DNA of 64,000 nt from Pseudomonas syringae (GTDB taxonomy: Bacteria; Pseudomonadota; Gammaproteobacteria; Pseudomonadales; Pseudomonadaceae). The stretch is taken from positions 29,842 to 93,841 of the forward strand of contig NZ_WKEQ01000021.1 in the NCBI RefSeq assembly GCF_021605415.1. The letters run 5' to 3'. Every line of letters starts with the position of its first letter. Positions within the stretch are counted from its first letter, which is position 1. A model generated the notes under the pieces. It ran no database searches. It worked only from the letters and a program-made list of their open reading frames with translations, and was not told where the DNA came from. Made by a program: the position numbers and the translations under genes. Positions 45,008 to 53,113 of the stretch are shown piece by piece.

Positions 45008-47278
45008 ATGTTAAACCGCGAGCTCGAAGTCACCCTCAATCTAGCCTTCAAGGAGGCTCGTTCGAAGCGTCATGAGTTCATGACTGTCGAACATCTCCTG
45101 TTGGCCCTATTGGATAATGAGGCTGCCGCCACCGTTTTGCGTGCCTGCGGCGCAAACCTCGACAAACTCAAGCATGATCTGCAGGAGTTCATCGACTCCA
45201 CCACGCCATTGATCCCCGTCCATGACGAAGATCGCGAGACCCAGCCAACCCTGGGCTTCCAGCGTGTATTGCAGCGTGCTGTCTTTCACGTACAGAGCTC
45301 GGGCAAGCGCGAAGTAACCGGCGCCAATGTGCTGGTTGCAATCTTCAGCGAGCAAGAGAGTCAGGCGGTGTTCCTGCTCAAGCAGCAGAGCGTTGCGCGC
45401 ATCGATGTCGTCAACTACATCGCCCATGGCATTTCCAAAGTGCCGGGGCATGGCGATCACTCTGAAGGTGAGCAAGATATGCAGGATGACGAGGGCGGTG
45501 AGTCTTCTTCGTCAGGCAATCCTCTGGATGCTTATGCCAGCAACCTCAACGAACTCGCACGCCAGGGTCGTATCGATCCATTGGTCGGCCGCGAATCGGA
45601 AGTCGAGCGCGTCGCGCAGATACTTGCCCGTCGCCGCAAAAACAATCCGTTGCTGGTCGGTGAGGCGGGCGTGGGTAAAACTGCAATTGCCGAAGGCTTG
45701 GCCAAGCGTATTGTCGATAACCAGGTGCCGGATCTGCTGGCCAATAGTGTCGTTTATTCTCTCGATCTCGGTGCCTTGCTCGCCGGCACCAAGTACCGTG
45801 GCGATTTCGAGAAGCGTTTCAAGGCGTTGCTCAACGAGTTGAAAAAACGTCCGCAGGCGATTTTGTTCATTGACGAAATCCACACCATTATTGGTGCGGG
45901 TGCTGCGTCCGGTGGTGTCATGGACGCCTCGAATCTGCTCAAGCCGCTGCTGTCATCCGGTGACATTCGGTGTATCGGTTCGACCACGTTCCAGGAATTT
46001 CGCGGCATCTTCGAGAAGGATCGCGCCTTGGCGCGTCGCTTCCAGAAAGTTGACGTCGTCGAGCCGTCGGTGGAAGACACCATCGGCATTCTGCGCGGCC
46101 TGAAAGGGCGTTTCGAATTGCACCACAACATCGAGTACAGCGACGAATCCTTGCGTGCCGCCGCTGAACTCGCCTCGCGCTACATCAATGACCGGCACAT
46201 GCCGGACAAGGCGATCGACGTGATCGACGAGGCGGGCGCCTACCAGCGTCTGCAACCGGTCGAAAAACGTGTGAAGCGTATTGAAGTGCCTCAGGTTGAA
46301 GACATTGTGGCGAAGATCGCGCGGATTCCGCCGAAGCACGTCACCAGTTCCGACAAGGAGCTGCTGCGTAATCTTGAGCGTGATCTGAAGCTGACGGTTT
46401 TTGGTCAGGATGCTGCCATCGACTCACTGTCGACGGCGATCAAACTGTCCCGTGCCGGGCTGAAATCGCCTGACAAACCGGTCGGTTCGTTCCTGTTCGC
46501 CGGCCCCACCGGGGTTGGTAAAACCGAGGCAGCGCGGCAATTGGCCAAGGCCTTGGGGATCGAGCTGGTTCGCTTCGACATGTCCGAGTACATGGAGCGG
46601 CACACCGTATCGCGTCTGATCGGTGCGCCTCCTGGTTATGTCGGTTTTGACCAGGGCGGTCTGTTGACCGAGGCGATCACCAAGCAACCGCATTGCGTAT
46701 TGCTGCTCGATGAAATCGAGAAAGCGCACCCTGAAGTCTTCAACCTGCTGCTGCAGGTAATGGATCACGGCACGCTGACTGATAACAACGGGCGCAAGGC
46801 TGACTTCCGCAATGTGATCGTGATCATGACCACCAACGCCGGTGCTGAAACGGCCGCGCGGGCTTCGATCGGCTTTACTCATCAGGATCACTCTTCCGAT
46901 GCGATGGAAGTGATCAAGAAGAGCTTCACGCCGGAATTCCGCAACCGTCTGGACACCATTATCCAGTTTGGTCGCCTCAGTCATGAGGTCATCAAAAGTG
47001 TGGTGGACAAGTTCCTCACCGAGCTACAGGCGCAACTGGAAGACAAGCGTGTGTTGCTGGAAGTGACCGACGCGGCGCGTAGTTGGCTGGCTGCCGGTGG
47101 TTACGATTCGGCAATGGGTGCTCGTCCGATGGCGCGTCTGATCCAGGACAAGATAAAGCGTCCGCTGGCGGAAGAGATTCTGTTTGGCGAGCTGGCCGAG
47201 CATGGCGGTGTGGTTCACATCGACATCAAGGACGGTGAGCTGACCTTTGACTTCGAAACCACGGCGGAGATGGCCTGA
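45008..47278 (+). CDS. clpA: ATP-dependent Clp protease ATP-binding subunit ClpA
   Basis: The 756-residue AAA+ unfoldase has an N-terminal double Clp domain (1-145) that docks ClpS, a first ATPase module with Walker A GEAGVGKT (218-225), and a second with GPTGVGKT (near 498-505). The second module contains the ClpP-binding region near residue 620. The acidic linker EGEQDMQDDEGGESSSSG (about 153-170) separates the N domain. It is followed by a terminator. Confidence 0.97.
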   Translation: MLNRELEVTLNLAFKEARSKRHEFMTVEHLLLALLDNEAAATVLRACGANLDKLKHDLQEFIDSTTPLIPVHDEDRETQPTLGFQRVLQRAVFHVQSSGKREVTGANVLVAIFSEQESQAVFLLKQQSVARIDVVNYIAHGISKVPGHGDHSEGEQDMQDDEGGESSSSGNPLDAYASNLNELARQGRIDPLVGRESEVERVAQILARRRKNNPLLVGEAGVGKTAIAEGLAKRIVDNQVPDLLANSVVYSLDLGALLAGTKYRGDFEKRFKALLNELKKRPQAILFIDEIHTIIGAGAASGGVMDASNLLKPLLSSGDIRCIGSTTFQEFRGIFEKDRALARRFQKVDVVEPSVEDTIGILRGLKGRFELHHNIEYSDESLRAAAELASRYINDRHMPDKAIDVIDEAGAYQRLQPVEKRVKRIEVPQVEDIVAKIARIPPKHVTSSDKELLRNLERDLKLTVFGQDAAIDSLSTAIKLSRAGLKSPDKPVGSFLFAGPTGVGKTEAARQLAKALGIELVRFDMSEYMERHTVSRLIGAPPGYVGFDQGGLLTEAITKQPHCVLLLDEIEKAHPEVFNLLLQVMDHGTLTDNNGRKADFRNVIVIMTTNAGAETAARASIGFTHQDHSSDAMEVIKKSFTPEFRNRLDTIIQFGRLSHEVIKSVVDKFLTELQAQLEDKRVLLEVTDAARSWLAAGGYDSAMGARPMARLIQDKIKRPLAEEILFGELAEHGGVVHIDIKDGELTFDFETTAEMA

Positions 47279-47302
47279 CGGTCATTCATCTGCTGTAAAG
47301 CT

Positions 47303-47327
47303 AAGGGCGCCTTCGGGCGCCTTTTTG
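47303..47327 (+). terminator. Rho-independent terminator of clpSA
   Basis: AAGGGCGCC-TTC-GGGCGCCTT then TTT, 25 bp after the clpA stop. Confidence 0.88.
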
Positions 47328-47345
47328 CTGTGTGTTGTTTCGTTG

Positions 47346-47600
47346 TTTTGTGTGCATATCCGTTGCTGCGGTAATGGCGGCTTAGGGTTTCGCCCTGACG
47401 GTCGAGCCACTTTTGGCAAGCGCCGGATTGCCGGCCCGGCCCAAAGGAACCAAAAGGTCTCGCCCCGGCGTTCGGCCCTCGCAGGCTTGGGTTCCTTCCG
47501 AAGGGGGCGGGTGGATCAAGATCAAAGCTGCAGCCGAGCTGACACTCGGCCTGTTGAGCGGTGAAGAGCGTAAGCGCGGAGCTCAAGGCTTCAAGCTCAA
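47346..47600. repeat. Dispersed intergenic repeat element of Pseudomonas type
   Basis: About 250 bp beginning GTGTGCATATCCGTTGCTGC, then GGTTTCGCCCTGACGGTCGA and CCAAAGGAACCAAAAGGTCT. From memory this resembles a non-coding element found many times between genes in fluorescent pseudomonads. Open frames across it on both strands have no ribosome-binding site and no recognisable domain. It separates the converging clpA and infA terminators. Confidence 0.55.
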
Positions 47601-47612
47601 AACCCAGACAAA

Positions 47613-47640
47613 CAAAAACGCCCGGCATAGGCCGGGCGTC
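47613..47640 (-). terminator. Rho-independent terminator of infA
   Basis: On the minus strand ACGCCCGGCCTATGCCGGGCGT then TTTTTG, about 15 bp after the infA stop. Confidence 0.88.
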
Positions 47641-47654
47641 TTGTATTGACTTGA

Positions 47655-47873
47655 TTAACGGGCGCGGTAAGTGATGCGACCTTTGCTCAAGTCATAGGGC
47701 GTCAGCTCGACGCGCACTTTGTCACCGGTAAGAATACGAATGTAGTTCTTGCGCATCTTGCCGGAAATATGCGCGGTTACGACGTGCCCATTTTCCAACT
47801 CCACACGAAACATGGTGTTGGGCAGGGTGTCGACGACAGTGCCTTCCATTTCGAAGCTGTCTTCTTTCGACAT
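47655..47873 (-). CDS. infA: Translation initiation factor IF-1
   Basis: The 72-residue S1-like OB-fold protein occupies the ribosomal A site during initiation. The sequence [20 protein letters not shown] and [18 protein letters not shown] is nearly invariant among gammaproteobacteria. ATG 47873 is the family start. It is downstream of bpt with a 112-bp gap and ends at a terminator. Confidence 0.98.
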
Positions 47874-47985
47874 GCAGTAAAGCCCTCGGTATCCAATGAA
47901 TGGCCCGGTGCAACTGCGCCAGGCAAAAGCGGCGTGCATTGTGCCCGAAAAAGGGGGTATACGCCAAGGGGTTTAGGGATTGCGT

Positions 47986-48693
47986 TTAGGTGAGCACTAC
48001 CCAGCGCTGATTGATCAGCAGTTCGATAGGCCGATATTGCGTTTTGTAGTTCATCTTTTTGCAGTTTTTGATCCAGTAGCCCAGGTAAACCGCTTCAAGG
48101 CCCAATCGCTGGGCTTCGGCGATTTGCCAAAGGATCCCGAAGCGTCCCAGGCTGCGGCGTTCTTCATCCGGTTCGTAGAACGTGTACACCGCCGACAAAC
48201 CATTGGGCAGCAGGTCAGTGACGGCAACCGCGAGCAACCGTCCGTCGAGACGAAATTCATAGAAACGCGAAAATGGCAGATCCCGCACCAGAAACGTTGA
48301 GAACTGATCGCGGCTTGGTGGGTACATGTCGCCATCGGCGTGGCGCTGTTCGATGTAGCGCTGATAAAGGTCGAAATATTCTTCGCTGAATCCTGGCCTG
48401 GCAGGGCGAACCTGTAGATCCGCGTTGCGTTTGAAAATGCGCTTCTGCTGGCGGTTGGGGCTGAATTGCGCGACAGGGATGCGCGCAGGCACGCATGCAT
48501 TGCAGTTTTGGCAATGCGGCCGATACAAGTGATCGCCGCTGCGGCGAAAGCCCATCTCCGACAGATCTGCATAAACGTGCACATCCATCGGCTGACTCGG
48601 ATCGAGAAACAGGGTAGTGGCCTGCTCCTCGGGCAGATAACTGCAGGAGTGAGGCTGAGTGGCATAGAACTTCAAGCGCGCCAACTCGGTCAT
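47986..48693 (-). CDS. bpt: Aspartate/glutamate leucyltransferase Bpt (arginyl-transferase family)
   Basis: The 235-residue enzyme matches the R-transferase-like family of proteobacteria, which in Vibrio transfers Leu to N-terminal Asp or Glu and so creates ClpS-recognised N-degrons. Four cysteines typical of the N-terminal region are seen: SCSYLPEEQA and RPHCQNCNACVPARIPV (near residues 58-75). Annotation as ate (arginyltransferase) is common; by family the donor is expected to be Leu-tRNA. It is downstream of aat. Confidence 0.92.
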   Translation of the reverse strand: MTELARLKFYATQPHSCSYLPEEQATTLFLDPSQPMDVHVYADLSEMGFRRSGDHLYRPHCQNCNACVPARIPVAQFSPNRQQKRIFKRNADLQVRPARPGFSEEYFDLYQRYIEQRHADGDMYPPSRDQFSTFLVRDLPFSRFYEFRLDGRLLAVAVTDLLPNGLSAVYTFYEPDEERRSLGRFGILWQIAEAQRLGLEAVYLGYWIKNCKKMNYKTQYRPIELLINQRWVVLT

Positions 48694-48751
48694 GAATCAA
48701 CCCTCGGGAAAAGCTGGTGCGTTAAGTGTAAGCCACGCGCGCGAAAGTCGC

Positions 48752-49432
48752 TCAGCAAACCCATGTGGCGCGACTGGATAGATCCAGGTGTCGCTCCAGG
48801 TAACCGGCGAAATGCTCGCGGGAAATTGGCCGGGCGCCAAGGCTGTGCAGATGATCGGTGGGCATCTGACAGTCGATCAACACGAAGCCTGAATTCTTCA
48901 GATGATTTACCAGCGTAGCGAAGCCATATTTCGACGCGTTGTCGGCGCGGCTGAACATCGACTCGCCGAAAAACAGTTGCCCCATCGCCAGCCCGTACAG
49001 ACCGCCGACCAGCTCTCCCTGATCCCAGACTTCAACCGAGTGGGCCAGTGCGCGATGATGTAATTCGATATAGGCGTCCTGCATGCTTTCGGTGATCCAG
49101 GTGCCGTCTGCGTAATCCCGAGGCGCCGCACACGCACGGATCACCGCCTCGAAATCCTGATCAAACGTCACTTTGTAGCGCTGTTGGCGTAGCAGCTTGC
49201 CCAGGCTGCGAGAGATATGCAGCTCGTCGGGAAACAATACGGTACGCGGATCCGGCGACCACCAGAGGATCGGCTGGCCTTCGGAAAACCATGGGAAGCA
49301 ACCATGGCGATACGCCTGTATCAGGCGGTCGGCGGACAAGTCACCGCCAGCCGCCAGCAATCCGTTGGGATCGCGCATGGCTTTTTCCAGGGGTGGAAAA
49401 GTCAGGGTGTTGCGTTGTAACCAAGTGAGCAT
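48752..49432 (-). CDS. aat: Leucyl/phenylalanyl-tRNA--protein transferase
   Basis: The 226-residue enzyme adds Leu or Phe to N-terminal Arg or Lys. Family marks: FPPLEKAMRDPNGLLAAGG (near 12-30), YRHGCFPWFSEGQPILWWSP (near 42-61) and SMFSRADNASK. It heads or lies early in the aat-bpt-infA unit. A small frameshifted gene lies 71 bp upstream on the same strand. Confidence 0.96.
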   Translation of the reverse strand: MLTWLQRNTLTFPPLEKAMRDPNGLLAAGGDLSADRLIQAYRHGCFPWFSEGQPILWWSPDPRTVLFPDELHISRSLGKLLRQQRYKVTFDQDFEAVIRACAAPRDYADGTWITESMQDAYIELHHRALAHSVEVWDQGELVGGLYGLAMGQLFFGESMFSRADNASKYGFATLVNHLKNSGFVLIDCQMPTDHLHSLGARPISREHFAGYLERHLDLSSRATWVC

Positions 49433-49503
49433 GGCATCCAGGCTTTGCAGAAGGGGAGGGCGGTGGTGGTCAATTGTGCCGTCAATTGCGGTAAAAGTCG
49501 TCG

Positions 49504-49633
49504 CTATGGCTTGAGCGGCTCGTCCTGCAACTTGAACAGTGTGGCGTGGTCGTAAGGCAGCGTGATCGCTTCACGCGATTCGTAGCAATTCTTGCAGAGC
49601 GCGTGTTTGGTGTGGAAGCTTCGCTACGTTCAT
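49504..49633 (-). pseudogene. Frameshifted small CxxC protein gene
   Basis: ATG 49633 has GAGGTG 7 bp upstream, but its frame stops after 20 codons. A second frame with clear coding character is open from 49623 to a stop at 49504 and reads FHTKHALCKNCYESREAI then TLPYDHATLFKLQDEPLKP, but has no start codon. Removing a single base near codon 4 joins the two into a 42-residue protein beginning MNVRSFHTKHALCKNC. The Cys-x-x-Cys pair suggests zinc or redox binding. The 130-bp length is 43 codons plus one base. It is either a one-base insertion in this strain, a sequencing error or, less likely, a programmed shift. Function unknown. Confidence 0.6.
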
Positions 49634-49929
49634 CAAATACACCTCATAAGCCTTTGTCACAAAAGACAATGCATGCTCAAATTGCGTCGCATGTCTGACG
49701 GTGTTGGCTATGCTCAAACGTTAAGGCGCCAGCATGGCGTCGGGCGTACAAACCCGTACAATGCCGGGCTGTTACAGAATATTCGCTGTCGGCCGTGTTT
49801 ATGTAAAACGCGACTCAGTGTTAAAAGTAGTCTCAGTTACGTCGGTTAACTTTTTTACCTGCCTGGATTGGGCAGTTTTTTGGTCACTCAATAGATGGAC
49901 GCGCCTTCAGGCGCAGGAAAAGTAGCGTT
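49634..49929. other. Spacer between the small CxxC gene and ftsK
   Basis: No gene is seen. TACAAT (49757-49762) is a candidate -10 for ftsK with no good -35. The palindrome GCGCCTTCAGGCGC (49903-49916) lies just before the ftsK ribosome-binding site and could form a small hairpin in its leader. No tRNA was found. Confidence 0.5.
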
Positions 49930-52338
49930 TTGAAAAAATCCACCGAAGCACCCAAAACAGTCGTACCGCTCTGGCGTCAGCAATTGCACTACCGGCTCAA
50001 GGAAGGTGCACTGATCGCCATCGGTGCCTTGTGCCTGTTCCTGATGATGGCCTTGCTCACCTACGGCAAGGACGATCCGGGCTGGAGCCACAACAGCAAG
50101 ATCGACGATGTGCAGAACTTCGGCGGCCCGGCTGGATCGTACAGCGCCGACATCCTCTTCATGGTGCTGGGTTACTTCGCCTACATCTTCCCGTTGCTGC
50201 TGGCCATCAAGGCGTATCAGATTTTCCGGCAGCGCCACGAGCCGTGGCAGTGGAGCGGCTGGCTGTTCTCCTGGCGCCTGATCGGTCTGGTGTTTCTGGT
50301 GCTGTCTGGTGCGGCGCTGGCGCATATCCACTTCCACGCGGCCACCGGTCTTCCGGCAGGCGCGGGCGGGGCGCTGGGCGAAAGCCTGGGTGATCTGGCC
50401 CGCAATGCCCTGAATATCCAGGGCAGTACCCTGATGTTCATCGCGTTGTTCCTCTTTGGCCTGACGGTGTTCACCGATTTGTCGTGGTTCAAGGTAATGG
50501 ACGTCACCGGCAAGATTACCCTCGACCTGTTCGAGCTCTTCCAGAGCGCGATGAATCGCTGGTGGTCGGCGCGTAATGAGCGCAAGCAACTGGTCGCCCA
50601 ATTGCGCGAAGTCGACGATCGCGTACACGACGTGGTGGCACCGACTGTCACTGACAAGCGCGAGCAGGCCAAGGTCAAGGAGCGCCTGATCGAGCGCGAG
50701 CAGGCGCTGAGCAAGCACATGTCCGATCGCGAGAAGCAGGTGCCGCCGGTGATTGCCCCGGCCCCGATCAAGGCGCCGGAGCCGAGCAAGCGCGTGCAGA
50801 AAGAGAAGCAGGCGCCGTTGTTCGTCGACAGCGCCGTGGAAGGCACGCTGCCGCCGATCTCGATCCTCGATCCTGCGGAAAAGAAACAACTCAATTATTC
50901 CCCTGAATCACTTGCGGCCGTCGGCCACTTGCTGGAGATCAAGCTCAAGGAATTCGGTGTTGAAGTCTCGGTGGATTCGATCCACCCGGGCCCGGTAATT
51001 ACCCGTTACGAAATCCAGCCGGCCGCCGGCGTGAAAGTCAGTCGTATTGCCAACCTGGCGAAAGACCTCGCGCGTTCCCTGGCCGTGACCAGCGTGCGTG
51101 TGGTTGAAGTAATCCCGGGCAAGACCACCGTTGGTATCGAGATTCCCAACGAAGACCGGCAAATCGTGCGCTTCTCCGAAGTGCTGTCGACACCCGAGTA
51201 CGACAACTTCAAGTCGCCGGTCACTTTGGCGCTGGGGCACGACATCGGCGGCAAGCCGGTCATCACCGACCTGGCGAAGATGCCGCACTTGCTGGTGGCC
51301 GGTACGACCGGTTCCGGTAAGTCGGTGGGTGTGAACGCGATGATCCTGTCGATTTTGTTCAAGTCTGGCCCGGAAGACGCCAAGCTGATCATGATCGACC
51401 CGAAGATGCTCGAACTGTCGATCTACGAAGGCATCCCGCACCTTCTCTGCCCGGTCGTGACGGACATGAAGGACGCCGCCAACGCCCTGCGCTGGAGCGT
51501 CGCCGAGATGGAGCGGCGCTACAAACTGATGGCGAAGATGGGCGTGCGCAACCTGTCCGGCTTCAACGCCAAGGTCAAGGAAGCCCAGGATGCCGGCGAG
51601 CCGTTGAGCGATCCGCTGTACAAGCGCGAGAGCATCCATGACGAAGCGCCATTGCTGACCAAGTTGCCGACCATCGTTGTGGTCGTCGACGAATTCGCCG
51701 ACATGATGATGATCGTCGGCAAGAAGGTTGAAGAACTGATCGCCCGTATCGCGCAAAAGGCGCGGGCGGCAGGTATTCATTTGATCCTCGCCACCCAGCG
51801 CCCGTCTGTGGACGTGATCACCGGTCTGATCAAGGCCAACATCCCGACCCGAATGGCGTTCCAGGTATCGAGCAAGATCGACTCCCGTACCATCATCGAC
51901 CAGGGCGGCGCCGAACAACTGCTGGGTCACGGTGACATGCTCTACATGCCGCCGGGCACCAGCCTGCCGATCCGTGTTCATGGAGCGTTCGTCTCCGACG
52001 ATGAAGTGCATCGGGTTGTTGAAGCGTGGAAACTGCGCGGCGCGCCGGAATACAACGACGACATCCTCAACGGTGTCGAAGAGGCCGGCAGCGGCTTTGA
52101 AGGCAGCAGCGGCGGCGGTGATGGCGATGATCCGGAAGCCGACGCGCTTTATGATGAAGCGGTGCAGTTCGTGCTCGAAAGCCGCCGAGCTTCGATTTCC
52201 GCGGTACAGCGCAAGCTTAAGATCGGCTATAACCGTGCCGCGCGGATGATCGAGGCCATGGAAATGGCAGGCGTTGTCACTTCGATGAACACCAACGGCT
52301 CGCGTGAAGTCCTGGCCCCGGGCCCGGTACGCGACTGA
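49930..52338 (+). CDS. ftsK: DNA translocase FtsK
   Basis: The 802-residue septal protein pumps the chromosome terminus towards XerCD/dif. Four to five N-terminal helices (about 25-190) anchor it; a charged linker follows; the motor has Walker A GTTGSGKS (458-465) and Walker B VVVVDEFADMMM (near 578-589); the C-terminal winged-helix gamma domain (about 735-800, with KIGYNRAARMIEAME) reads KOPS. The start is TTG, with AGGA about 11 bp upstream; no better start is near, and the N terminus MKKSTEAP fits Pseudomonas FtsK. Confidence 0.96.
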   Translation: MKKSTEAPKTVVPLWRQQLHYRLKEGALIAIGALCLFLMMALLTYGKDDPGWSHNSKIDDVQNFGGPAGSYSADILFMVLGYFAYIFPLLLAIKAYQIFRQRHEPWQWSGWLFSWRLIGLVFLVLSGAALAHIHFHAATGLPAGAGGALGESLGDLARNALNIQGSTLMFIALFLFGLTVFTDLSWFKVMDVTGKITLDLFELFQSAMNRWWSARNERKQLVAQLREVDDRVHDVVAPTVTDKREQAKVKERLIEREQALSKHMSDREKQVPPVIAPAPIKAPEPSKRVQKEKQAPLFVDSAVEGTLPPISILDPAEKKQLNYSPESLAAVGHLLEIKLKEFGVEVSVDSIHPGPVITRYEIQPAAGVKVSRIANLAKDLARSLAVTSVRVVEVIPGKTTVGIEIPNEDRQIVRFSEVLSTPEYDNFKSPVTLALGHDIGGKPVITDLAKMPHLLVAGTTGSGKSVGVNAMILSILFKSGPEDAKLIMIDPKMLELSIYEGIPHLLCPVVTDMKDAANALRWSVAEMERRYKLMAKMGVRNLSGFNAKVKEAQDAGEPLSDPLYKRESIHDEAPLLTKLPTIVVVVDEFADMMMIVGKKVEELIARIAQKARAAGIHLILATQRPSVDVITGLIKANIPTRMAFQVSSKIDSRTIIDQGGAEQLLGHGDMLYMPPGTSLPIRVHGAFVSDDEVHRVVEAWKLRGAPEYNDDILNGVEEAGSGFEGSSGGGDGDDPEADALYDEAVQFVLESRRASISAVQRKLKIGYNRAARMIEAMEMAGVVTSMNTNGSREVLAPGPVRD

Positions 52339-52350
52339 CCCGAATGCTTC

Positions 52351-52374
52351 GGACGGCGCAATGACGCGCCGTCC
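52351..52374. other. Hairpin in the ftsK-lolA spacer
   Basis: GGACGGCGC-AATGAC-GCGCCGTCC, a perfect 9-bp stem 12 bp after the ftsK stop. It lacks a T-run, so termination is not assured; lolA may be partly co-transcribed. Confidence 0.55.
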
Positions 52375-52406
52375 GTTCTCCCCAACGGATATACAAGAGG
52401 ACTCCC

Positions 52407-53027
52407 ATGCGTCTTATCCGCATGCTGCTGCCAGTATTGGCTCTGACCACTCTTTCGGTTCACGCCGATGAAAAAGACGTCGCGCGTCTGACTCAGTTGT
52501 TGGAAAAATCCAACACCCTGACCGCACGTTTCTCCCAGCTGACCCTCGACGGCGGCGGCACTCAGTTGCAGGAAACCACCGGTGAGATGTCCTTGCAGCG
52601 CCCGGGCCTGTTTTACTGGCACACCGACGCGCCGAACGAGCAGACCATGATTTCCGACGGCAAGAAGGTGACTCTATGGGATCCGGATCTGGAACAGGCC
52701 ACCATCAAGAAGCTTGATCCGCGCCTGACCCAGACACCGGCCTTGCTGCTGTCCGACGATGTTTCGAAGATCAGCCAGAGCTTTGATATCAGCGCCAAGG
52801 AAGCCGGCGGCGTGATCGATTTCACCCTGAAGCCGAAAACCAAAGACACCCTGTTCGATAGCCTGCGTCTGTCATTCCGCAACGGTCTGGTCAACGACAT
52901 GCAACTGATCGACAGCGTCGGCCAGCGCACCAACATCCTGTTCACCGGGGTGAAGGCCAACGAAGCGATCCCGGCATCGAAGTTCAAGTTCGATATCCCG
53001 AAGGGTGCCGATGTAATTCAGGAATAA
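52407..53027 (+). CDS. lolA: Outer-membrane lipoprotein carrier protein LolA
   Basis: The 206-residue periplasmic chaperone carries lipoproteins from LolCDE to LolB. A signal peptide is clear (MRLIRMLLPVLALTTLSVHA, cleavage near residue 20). The family segment RPGLFYWHTDAPNEQTMISD (near 67-86) is part of the half-barrel. AAGAGGA lies 5-10 bp before ATG 52407. The order ftsK-lolA-rarA is the usual one. Confidence 0.95.
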   Translation: MRLIRMLLPVLALTTLSVHADEKDVARLTQLLEKSNTLTARFSQLTLDGGGTQLQETTGEMSLQRPGLFYWHTDAPNEQTMISDGKKVTLWDPDLEQATIKKLDPRLTQTPALLLSDDVSKISQSFDISAKEAGGVIDFTLKPKTKDTLFDSLRLSFRNGLVNDMQLIDSVGQRTNILFTGVKANEAIPASKFKFDIPKGADVIQE

Positions 53028-53038
53028 AATGCAAACCC

Positions 53039-53066
53039 TGTGGGAGCGAGCCTGCTCGCTCCCACA
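53039..53066. repeat. REP palindrome between lolA and rarA
   Basis: TGTGGGAGCGAGC-CT-GCTCGCTCCCACA, a perfect palindrome of the GTGGGAGC REP type. Confidence 0.85.
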
Positions 53067-53113
53067 AAGGCCGAATGACGGGCCCCGGATCTGAGAGGTT
53101 TCAACGGTACGTG

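Noticed and set aside
47215..47649. Open reading frames of 80-140 codons on both strands across the clpA-infA spacer.
   Set aside because: They lie over terminators and a dispersed repeat, lack ribosome-binding sites and show no family resemblance.
49592..49925. Two short plus-strand frames (85 and 63 codons) upstream of ftsK.
   Set aside because: They have poor codon use, no ribosome-binding site, and the first overlaps the better-supported small CxxC gene on the other strand.
49433..49929. Apparent loss of trxB between aat and ftsK, where P. aeruginosa has a thioredoxin reductase gene.
   Set aside because: From memory P. putida also has aat next to ftsK with trxB elsewhere, so this is normal variation and not a deletion specific to this strain.
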